Below are positions 55,077 through 64,000 of a stretch of 64,000 nucleotides of DNA, one piece after another. The DNA is from Albugo candida (taxonomy: Eukaryota; Oomycota; Peronosporomycetes; Albuginales; Albuginaceae): assembly GCA_905220665.1 (NCBI GenBank), contig CAJNAR010000148.1, positions 124,001 to 188,000 on the forward strand, written 5' to 3'. Below the pieces are notes generated by a model. The model had not been told where the DNA came from and made no database searches. It saw only the letters and a list, made by a program, of their open reading frames with translations. Position numbers and translations under genes: made by a program. Position 1 is the first letter of the stretch, and each line of letters opens with the position of its first letter.

Positions 55077-56681
55077 TCACCGCACATTACTTTTCTTATA
55101 CCGTGGAGATACATAAACGTGTCGTATTATACCGCCTGACCTGCTTCTCGCCACCAATTTCCGCTTACGTACAGGCTCGCCATCGATCTCGCCTTTACCT
55201 GCTTCTTCTGAACAGTTTCTATCCAATACAACACCGGCCATATCTTCGGCAAGAGAACTTGATTTCTTTAAATTTCCCATTGCACCCAATCGGTGCCTTC
55301 GAACCAAAATTTTATCCAATGTCGAGCGAGATTTTTCATACCGAAGCTTTAGTGCGGAATGTTCATGTTCAAGCGAAGTGAGCCTCAAAAGCTGTTTATG
55401 TTGGCTTTCGACTCTTTCTTCCAAAATACTACGGCGATCGACAAGTGCACTATATTGATCCAATTGTCGTTGTATTGCTGACAGAAGATGAGCTGTAGTT
55501 CCTTCGCTTTTAAGACGACGCAATGCCTCTTGTTGTTCGTGCTTCAAAGCATCTCGCTCTTCGGTGATCTCTTCCAAGTCGAAATGAAGCTTTTCTCCAG
55601 CGATCACAAGTCTCCTCTCTTCGTCCTTCCATACCGTTTCCTGTGATATCTTCCATTTCCTCATTTCGTGATCGCGTGTTCTAGATTGAGTTTCCATCAG
55701 CCGAATCAAGTCCGTTTTTTCGAGTTCCAGCTGCATTTTTTGATTTTCCAAATGTACGATTCTGTGATCTCGAGCGTTTGATTCTTTTAGTGCGTTGTCT
55801 AATTGCTGATTGATGCTCTCAATCAACCTTTCCTTCTCGCTCACTTTTGAAAGAACCACTTCATAACGTACACTTATGCTCGCAAGCTGTTCCTTCACTT
55901 CGAATAATTTGTTTGTTGTCTCTGTCGCAGTAAGTTGCATTTTCTGAGCTTTCTCAGTAACAACAGCCAATTCTGATGACAAAGCTGCCGTTTGCCCTCG
56001 TAATGACGCAGCGTCTTCTAAAGCTTTCTGCAATTCTCTCATCTTTTGATCGTATTTTTCTCGAGCTATCTCATCAGTATGTTTCGCTTTCTCCGTCAGC
56101 GTGTCCAATTCTTTCCTCTGTTCGAGTGCATTTAGCCTCAGCTGCTGTACGGTCTGATTCAGCGCATGCATATCTATTGCTTTTTCCTGATTCTCATCCT
56201 CCAATTTGTATATCAATTCCTCCTGACATTTGACGAGTTTTTCCAAAGTATCTTTCTCGCTCTTCCACTCACTCTGCAGATATACCAGCGATTGTTTCTC
56301 TTTGGACAAAGAATCTTCCAATCGTGTCACCTCTTTTTGCTTCTCATAGACGTCCTGCATGCTTTTCTTCCACGCTTCGTCCAGTTTGCGCAAATTTATT
56401 ATAGCTTTTTGATACTTTTCCTCTACTGTACGCATTTTTAATGGAAATTGTCGTATTTGATCTTCTGCGTCTCTCAATTTATCCCGCAAAATGCTGTTTT
56501 CTTGCTCTAATTCCATCGTACTCACATCTCCGCCCAAACGTACGCGCAAACGTTCCTAATTATAATCATAATTAGTGTGTATTGGTACATAATGATGCAA
56601 GCTCACCCTTAGATGCGCGTTTTCCATCTTCAAATTCATTATTTCTCTCTCTTGTACCTCGAGATGCTTGGAAGGAGACAT
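55077..56681 (-). CDS. Long coiled-coil protein
   Basis: Two exons, 56681-56607 and 56555-55077, with a 51-bp GTGAGC...TAG intron in phase 0, for 517 aa. From residue ~20 to ~440 the sequence is almost continuous heptad-rich coiled coil (ENSILRDKLRDAEDQIRQ, LEDSLSKEKQSLVYLQSEW, LHFDLEEITEERDALKHEQ). The last ~60 residues are basic and serine-rich. It has no membrane segment or other domain. Such proteins are often centrosomal, ciliary or Golgi tethers, and a zoospore basal-body role is possible, but I cannot assign a family. Confidence 0.7.
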
Positions 56682-57180
56682 AATTGATGTATTCTTCCTA
56701 TTTTCATTCGATATTTTCATCATGTCGCTACCAATAGCCCAAGTACGAATACTGCTGTTCAGATTTGGAATTCAAAACAAATTGCGATCAACTTTTCAAG
56801 TTGGATTGGAAGTAATGGCGTGCCACACCAACAATCAAATAGCCGCATATTACATACCTAATATCATGTCCATGATAAAATTATCGTCTGCACAGCAAAG
56901 TTACCTTTAATTTCATATTCGCGCATCAACCAACGCCTCTGCATGCCGCCAGTGCAACAACAGAGAAAAGCACCAGCTACGTAAGTTGCGGAGGCTTTGA
57001 AGATGTCCTCAAGGCACTTACTCAAAAGTGTTAGGAACGCATTATAAGCTCGTCATTAAGAACATGAAATTATATCCAATTTAAGGTTCTCAGAAGTAAA
57101 ATTCAGAATCAATATCTCATGTGAAACATTCTCATCGAATCAATTTCGATGATCGCAATTTTCTGAAGATAATATACCCT
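56682..57180. other. Intergenic, no gene recognised
   Basis: About 500 bp between the coiled-coil gene and the broken effector. One short plus-strand frame (56668-56910) has no recognisable product. Confidence 0.4.
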
Positions 57181-58968
57181 TCACCGGTCGAAAGGGTCAG
57201 TAGTTGAGCTTAAATTCGGAATCTTTTTGGATTTTTTGCATGGAGAATTCGTTGATGAGCCAGCCTCCTTGAATTGGTCATCCTTATGCATCCCCGCGAT
57301 AGTCAGAGATGGTATTGGTCGCAGGGAATGAAGGTCCAGTTTCATCGCAATCCCTTTGCTTAACTTCCCACATAAAATGGTGCAAATTATAGGGATAGAA
57401 TCTTCCATCATCCATGCGTAAGATCGTTCAACTGAAAGAAGCAGAACTTCTCCGTAGAGCGCGAGACACTCAACACAGCGCAAGCTATTATCAATCAATT
57501 GTAATACAATCACATTTGTTGCAGCATTGCCATCAGAACCAAGAGTGAGCTAGTCTTTGTCAGCTTCAACAAAGAATGTACTTTATGTTCTGATGCTGGA
57601 TGATCGTGAGTTTGCGCATTCATATATACCGAAGTAGTAGACGGAGGACCAAGACTGAGCGGAAGAAAGTTTCCCGGGGTCTTGCGCTGCGATTGTCTCA
57701 CGTATGCTGTTGGCTTGTTTGGTTTTTTGCGATCTTGCAGCAATTTGAGACCTGGCTTGGCTGAAGTAGAATTGATGTCCATCTCATATAAGCACATTGC
57801 GTTTGGCACAAATAGTAGCTGCTCACACGAGTGCATATACATGCAATCGCTGAGTTTTCCGTACAAAGCATGCTTGGATGATTGGATCGATAATAACGAT
57901 GTGACTCCAGAGAGCTTATGTAAACGTGAAGGTTTGATCTTTTCAAGGCAATCCAAACATCTTGTTTGTTTAATTACATAGTTCGCCCAAACGCATCCAC
58001 TACTCAGTTTGTCCCCTGGTGCGCTCTGTTCTGACAAAAGAGGCGGAGCCAGTAGCTGTTCTCCAATTAAAAATGTTCGCAAGTGATCAGTCACGCGGAA
58101 GGAACATTTGGGATTATCGATTGCGAGCACCTCGATTTTACCACATTGACGTGAGCAAATTTTTACTTCTTGTTTCTCTTTCTCAATGTTAGCAAATAAA
58201 AAAAGAGTGTACTCCAAGTCTATGTGATTAAAAACAACAGCTGAGCCGTAATGGTCGGAAACACAATGGCTACATGCCTTCATTGTAGGGTCTGGATCAG
58301 TCCGTAATAATCGAATCATTTGTGGCTTGAGGCATTGCATTGGATAACGTGATGGCGAATTCTGCTCAGTGGCAGATGTTCTTCCGAACGAAATATTTGC
58401 ACAAGTTGTTTGGAATTATCCATTTCTTCTAGAATCGTCAGCCCTGGGCAATAATCCGTGCACTTTAGATGTTGGGTATTCAATAGTGCGCCATAAATCA
58501 TATAAACTATGCGTACAACTTTCAATTTGTTCACCCAAAATTTGCTAATGAATCTTGCAGCAGCGTTTTCTTGGAGACAGTCCATGCACAAGACACTTGA
58601 AGACGATTCAGATGCTGATACGTACAATTGCGGACTCCTTGCGGATAGAGCAATTTCATTTGGCATCATGGAAGGCCATGACAGCGGTATGATCTTATCT
58701 ATATTGCACTCGTTCACACCACTGCAATCGAGTTTAAGGTTTGCGAAGACAAAGTCTGAGCCGGTAATCTTATATGTAGCGACTTCTTCATCGTCATTTA
58801 TCAGTTCATTCGGGAAGCGCCCAGTTTGTTGAGAACGCATGCCTGGCATAATGACAGTGATTTTCTGCTGTCGGTCTTCTTTATTCTCAGCTCGCCTGAT
58901 TGTAGAACACCAACGACATGATACATTTGATACACCCATAGCGTCAGGAACAATCGATAGGCCATCAT
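57181..58968 (-). pseudogene. Broken CCG-class effector, copy C
   Basis: A third, strongly diverged homologue of the 10416 and 24490 genes, on the opposite strand. From ATG 58968 a signal-peptide-like start (MMAYRLFLTLWVYQMYHVVG) leads to CQACVLNKLG (58819-58848), a CX2CX5G motif, then a TGA at 58801-58803. Homology continues in another frame (58800-58340, ITGSDFVFANL), shifts again at a CAATG tandem duplication (58333-58342) into the frame ending at 57510, and a third time near 57550 into the last frame (RCVECLALYGEV, SVERSYAW), ending at 57181. The five cysteine modules can all still be traced. At least three frame breaks mean it is a pseudogene, unless sequencing errors explain them. Confidence 0.75.
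58819..58848 (-). other. CCG motif of effector copy C
   Basis: Codes for CQACVLNKLG followed by ASR, matching GATR in the intact copies. It is in frame with the signal-peptide-like start but not with the following homologous region. Confidence 0.65.
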
Positions 58969-59523
58969 GTCAATTTATATCTGTGGTCGTAGAGCGAGAT
59001 GATATGGTTTATGAGACGTATGTAAATGATGAATGTGTACCTGATATTTTGAGAATATTCTGGCGCTTTACGTAATGTAAGATCAATAATCCAGTATATT
59101 TATGGTTTCTGAGTAACGTTGTGCCGCTTCATACAACTTCGGGCTACAAACTAGCAAAATGGTTCCTATCTCAGTAACATTCTGACGCTTAAAGTAACTT
59201 GAGACTGTAAAATGCAATTTAGCCGCAACAAAGTAGCGACAACGTGGCTACATCTTCATATATGGTGCGATCCCCTATCTTGTTTGGGGCAAATTTTTTC
59301 TTAACAAACCCAAGGAGTTTTGTGAATTAACCAGAGCTATTTTTCGAATATGTTCATTTAAATTTACATTTTTTGAAATTTAAAATATTTTAAGTATTAG
59401 TTAAACTTAATTTTTAAAAATAAGAATGTAGATTTGAGCAAAGTTGGTAAGGTTCTGCGCGTATAATCGAATTGAACCATTGAAAAAGAAATTTCAAATT
59501 TTTTTAAAAATATTTTTCTTATA
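58969..59523. other. Intergenic, very AT-rich towards the right end
   Basis: No gene. From about 59340 to 59520 the sequence is an AT-rich stretch of short A and T runs, immediately before the DDE transposon's coding region. It may be the left end of that element, but I found no inverted repeat. Confidence 0.4.
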
Positions 59524-61770
59524 ATGGCTCCTCCCAAAAAAAGAAGGCTGGCCCTATTAGCCAACTTGCACCAAGCCAACAACAAGAAGAGGCAGCTTCA
59601 GGCACAGAACCAACAGCAGGAAGAGGTGGAGGTAGAAGAGGATCTCGACTGTCAGAGCCCCATGTCAGACTGGAGTGGAGAGGAGGAAGAGGAAGGAAGG
59701 GGAGAAGAGGAAGGTGAAGGTGAAGAGGAAGAAGACTGGCTGGAAACAGACGCAGCTCAGCTATAAAAGAGAATTGCTGCTGTCCAGGCTCAGCTAGAGA
59801 AGGAAAAGAAGGGGAAGAGAAGAGATCTTCTACCTATGAAAGTGAGCTGGCTTCTTTTGCCAAAAACATTTTTTACCCTCTAACTCTTTACATACCTTGG
59901 CAGAGAACTCAAGAAGTACCAAGTGGAGGAGGGAGAAGTATGTCAAGGAGAATAACCTGCAGAGGCTGGACATCTACTTCAAACCAGCAGGTCAGCAGCC
60001 ATCAGCAACTAAAAGAAAGGAGCTGTTCATTGCATTAGGAGATGAGAGTAGTGAGCAGCATGGTGAAGAGGGAAAAGAAGAAGACAGGATGGAAGAAACC
60101 ATTAAAGGTTTGAAGGAAGGGGTGAAAGGCATATAGAACCAGGAAAGCAGCTGGGGAAAATCCCCACCTTATCTTGTTTAAGACTTATGACCATCCTCCA
60201 GTATCTGGAAGGACGGCTTTACCAGGGCTTGAGAAAGAAGGAAGCGTCAGCTACTGCAGCCAACGACAAACTGCACAAGTCGTCAGAATAAACCTGCAGG
60301 AAGTTGGCTTTGGGTAGATCGGTACTTGGTCAGCAAAGCCCTTCCAACACATCAGCAAGGCCGACATTTAAAAAGGAGAGAGATCCTGGCAGACCTTGAT
60401 ATCAAGAGGGAGCTGCCTATCATGGATGAGGGGGAGGAAGCTCAATGAAAGATCGCCCAAAGAGCTCCAGATGGTCCTTCAAAACAGCATTTTCCCGAAG
60501 GTCCTGGGAAAGAAGGAGCAGAAGATCAGCTACTTGACAGTGGTCAAGTACTTAGAGATCTGGGGATTCAAAAAAAAGGGAAGCAGCTGTATATGGACGG
60601 TCATGAAAGGGAGGATGTGGTGATGTATAGAGAGGGTTGGTCAAAGAGAATGATTGAGTACATAAAGAAGATGGATGAGTGGACTGGAGAGGAGATGGAT
60701 GTGTTGTTGGAGGGCAAGGTGGAAGTGTGGGACAACAAGTATGTGCATGTGACGCATGATGAGTCTACCTTCTACAGCAACGATGGAGGAGAGGAGTTCT
60801 GGGTAGAAGAAGGCAATAGCTGGATTAGATAGAAAGGGCCAAAGGGGTCAATCATGATCAGTGATTTTCTGTGCCCGTGCCATGGACCCATGAAAGTCAC
60901 GGATAAGCAAGCGGGGGAGAATGGGCTCACTTTACCATCATCCAGAGAGATCATCAAGGCAGGCAAGAACAGAGATGGTTGGTAAAAAAGTGAAGACATG
61001 GTAAGGCAACTCAATGAGAAGGCCATCCCCATTTTCAACATTCCTCATCCAGGATGTATTGGTGAGTTATTCAGATTTCTTGTTTCACATTTCTACCTCA
61101 ACGCTCTGGTGGCTGGCAGGATGACTCTCAAGCCCAGAAGGAGAAAACATACCAATATAAAGATGGATGGTACATCATCGATTACCAAAAAAACTGGCAA
61201 TCCATGTGGTTTACCCACAATGGAGAGATTTACTTCAAGGGCATCGAGATGGTAAGCTTTCTTCTCTGTGCTTTCAAGATCTCACTGATGCAATCTCACC
61301 ACTGACGTTGCTCTCTCACAGGTGCTGAAGGAAAGAGGGATCGGGCCTCCTCCCAACGTAAATTGGAATCTGGATTGCCATTCCAAGGCATTGCCTCCAA
61401 CAAATGACTGCTGCTGGAGGCATGCCTTAATGGCTCAGTCCGATTTTGCTGAACAGGATTCAGCCCTGGAGATGGAAATGAAACAGACAGGACACATTAT
61501 TGAATATTAACCCAAATTCCATTGTGAGTGCAACTTCATCGAGAGGTACTGGGGAGCCGCCAAGAGAGCAGCTCGGAACAATGTAATTGTAATTCACCTC
61601 GCTTTAGAAGAGGCTCCCTGGTATCCTCGATGGATTGAGCATGAAGGAAATTCGGAAGCACGCTCGAACATCCTGGCGATACATCGAAATGTATAGCAAA
61701 TGCAAGGATGGCGTTGAGGCGGAGAAGGTCGAGCGGGAAAGACGGAAGATGAAATCGCACTGACGTGTAC
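59524..61770 (+). pseudogene. Decayed DDE-type transposase, purine-skewed element
   Basis: A series of plus-strand fragments in changing frames. The N-terminal part is lysine- and glutamate-rich (59524-59766, MAPPKKRRLALLANLHQANN). The DDE region begins about 60593 with DGHEREDVVMYREGWSKRMIEY. A first catalytic aspartate stands in YVHVTHDESTFYSNDG (about 60745), then GSIMISDFLCPCHGPM, DGWYIIDYQKNWQSMWF in another frame, and KFHCECNFIERYWGAAKRAA (about 61510) with the terminal glutamate. Similar DDE endonucleases are, as far as I recall, common in basidiomycete genomes. Many frameshifts and stops show the copy is dead. The coding strand is strikingly A+G rich and unlike its neighbours. Confidence 0.7.
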
Positions 61771-63110
61771 GCGTCAAGGATTGATTTCTGCAGGCATATC
61801 GTTGTGTTAATAGGTGCTTGAGCTTTTTTTTGGATTTCAATATTACTCTGCCATTTATACAACGCCATTCGTCGTTTTTTTCTATACCTCCCATGCCCTA
61901 TTTCCTCTCGTCCTAGGCCAAAAAACTGTACATAGACATTCCTCTTTTGTTTGAATGCATTGTCTGCCTTATTTCCTTTCATTCCATCAACGAAAGAAAA
62001 ATTGCACAGCATACGACCTTTTACACGGGGTGTTTCAAATACTGCCGATCTTAGGAAAACATGCAGAGAGGTCAAACTTTGAGGCGTATCAGCACCATGA
62101 AAAAAAAAATATGCACAATCTTCTTGCAACAAAATGTTCCGCACTTCAAAAGCTATCGTTTGGTGCAAGAAAAATTGACGAAGCTTTCCAATTCAGGTGT
62201 CTGATAGACTTTGCACTTGGTCAAAAAATGTTGGCTCTAGGAGAGTTTTACCATACAATATGTCTTCCGTGTGGCAATTTGGCGCTTCATGCAACTTTAG
62301 GCTATACAACATCGGTACCTTCCAGCGACAACACGCACAAACAAACTTCCTCAGAAATCATCTTTGTTATAGTATGGCATCTGGATTATGACTACGCTAG
62401 ACATTTTTGCAGCTAATGTCGATGTAGCGACGACGAGAGGCGAGGAAGCTTCGTAACCTTCTCAATCCAATATTATTTGGGTCGCACAACCATCACAATA
62501 TCATTCTGGGTCGACGTAGGCGGACGATCGCATGTATATCACCTTCATAAATGATATCTTGCACCTTGTGGAATCGTTGATAGCGAGGTGTCATTTCGAG
62601 TATTGTCTGTTCGATGGAGCTGTCTCCTCTACAATAAAGCGATTATCAAAAACGCATTTTGACAACGCTTTAATTATTGAAAAAGCCTTTACCTCTCTCT
62701 GCTCACGACCTCCTCAAGTTTGACTGATGACCGCTCTAATTTCTAATATCAATCTTTACCGTACTTCTTTGCTCCTTCATTTATTGTGAAGCTTTCTCAG
62801 CAACTCTAGCATACTGTGTAAGTCGTGACTAATGTTACGACATTGGCTCCTAGCAAGCGCACAGAAACATAAATACGTGCGCAGAAAAGATTATTGACTG
62901 AAGTCTTTTCTTATTGCCCAAGTGAAATTTATGAATCGCACTTTATAAAACTAAAATATAGGAAGGTGCTGGGTCTGCAGCGGGTCCGGTTACGGGTCTG
63001 GGTACCGGGTAGCGGGTTTACGGAATACCAGGGAGTGGTAGCTAGATAGTCCAGACTAAGTATCCACTGGGTACCCACTAAGTAATACACTACACCGGGG
63101 CCGTGTTAAC
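61771..63110. other. Gene-poor stretch
   Basis: No gene is supportable; the frames at 61536-62168 (minus) and 61955-62416 (plus) overlap each other and match nothing I know. A G-rich patch with repeated CGGGT lies at 62971-63018. Confidence 0.4.
62971..63018 (+). repeat. GGGT-rich patch
   Basis: Six GGG runs occur in under 50 bp (GGGTCTGCAGCGGGTCCGG, then ACGGGTCTGGGTACCGGGTAG). The spacing would allow a G-quadruplex. It stands out in AT-rich surroundings and may belong to the end of the retroelement to its right. Confidence 0.5.
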
Positions 63111-63169
63111 GAGAGCAGCGAGGCTGCCTTTAGAATCGCGGACTTACAACAAAGAATTTTTAAGCCGAA

Positions 63170-64000
63170 AGTATTGTGCTTACAGATGACAAAGCCCTTT
63201 GCGAAGTGGATAGGAGGACGTCATACAAAATATTGTGCCCAAACCCAAACAAGACGAATTCTACCGGAAAGCTCATTGCAGAGTCAATCGTGCGGGATGG
63301 TGCGGAGGAACGGGCGCGACAAAGTGAAGAAAGAGCGCACAGAACACACGAATTTTTGGCTCAGCAGTATCATAACCAGCTGGCGTTGAATGAGCATCAG
63401 TATTCCATGAAGCAAGAATGGAGCAACAGAAAGAGTTTCTGGTCCATCAGTCCCAAGCGTTGAAGAATGTAGCAAAGGGAATAGGCGTACAGAAAAACAA
63501 GATATCCTATTTAGAGGAGCGATCGCGTGCGTCTAGTGAAGCACGTTGGAGAATCTTTGCCAATGAAGATGAGAGGTCAATGGAGAAGATAAGCGATAAT
63601 CGCACGGAGCGTGTGACGTTCGCCACAGGGGCAAAAATGCTTGTACCCCCGATGTATAGGGGAAGTTAGAAAAAAGAGAAGATGGAATTCATGGACCTGT
63701 ATATGGTGTACGGTCGCCGCATAGGGTGCTCAATGCGAGCACTCGAAGTTGAATAGAAGCCGGAGGAAGATATCACGGAACAAGATTGGTTGAACTACTT
63801 CCTCTCGCACGGATTTTCGAGACTGACGACTACGAAAAGCTGGATAGAGATGCAAAATATCTCAGCATGGACACAAACCTGCAAGATGCGGATTGAAGAG
63901 TAATGTGTTACTTGCCGACTATATGAGAATTTGGATATGCATGATTTGGATATGTTCACAATATATGAGCCGAAGATGGCAGTGGCTCATCTCACTAACG
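63170..64000 (+). pseudogene. Decayed retroelement gag, continuing beyond the window
   Basis: Plus-strand fragments in two frames (63176-63463 and 63418-63669) carry a charged, glutamine-rich sequence (FLAQQYHNQLALNEHQYS; MEQQKEFLVHQSQALKN) followed by PPMYRGS, a stop at 63667-63669, and in the same frame KKEKMEFMDLYMVYGRRI. This order resembles gag proteins of oomycete gypsy-type retrotransposons as I remember them. A further TAG falls near 63754. The copy is broken, and its end lies outside the window. Confidence 0.5.

Overview
The window is nuclear DNA of an oomycete, most likely an Albugo white-rust pathogen (A. laibachii or A. candida). Three things point there. Two cellulose synthases are present, one with an oomycete-type N-terminal PH domain. 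Introns are uniformly very short (46-72 bp). Three genes encode large cysteine-rich proteins carrying the CX2CX5G ('CCG') N-terminal motif described for Albugo effectors. The species call is inference; no marker gene was searched.

The window alternates between packed housekeeping blocks and repeat/effector islands. Positions 1-9.7 kb hold a 5'-truncated FAIM-domain gene, LSM8, a five-exon COQ7-like gene, a dynein light chain, a PH-domain cellulose synthase with an unusual cysteine-rich insertion, and the fused purine enzyme ADE2 (PurK-PurE). Positions 9.7-29 kb are an island. Two long direct copies of one segment (about 9.76-12.6 kb and 24.1-26.65 kb) each carry a CCG effector gene. Between them lie a young but broken Ty1/copia element (12848-17810, complete LTRs and target-site duplication), a decayed MULE transposase and long stretches with no recognisable gene.

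Positions 29-57 kb are compact and gene-dense: an endonuclease/exonuclease/phosphatase enzyme, TSG101/VPS23 (ESCRT-I) diverging from VPS33 (HOPS/CORVET), a ROK sugar kinase, a choline/ethanolamine kinase, the 2-oxoglutarate dehydrogenase E1, a multi-IQ myosin, a receptor-like kinase, a small coiled-coil protein, the Hsp90 co-chaperone STI1/HOP with heat-shock elements in its promoter, a PH-less (CesA3-like) cellulose synthase, a cysteine-rich membrane protein and a coiled-coil protein. Positions 57-64 kb are a second island with a frame-broken third CCG effector, a decayed purine-skewed DDE transposon and the start of a decayed retroelement gag.

Most housekeeping genes were rebuilt exon by exon from frame continuity, GT-AG boundaries and family similarity. 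The most notable observations are a five-module four-cysteine architecture shared by all three CCG proteins, homogenised 3' halves of the duplicated pair, a COQ7-like protein that seems to lack most diiron ligands, the zinc-finger-like insert in the PH-type cellulose synthase, frequent GTACGT-type splice donors, and an STI1 gene whose first coding exon is only ATG.
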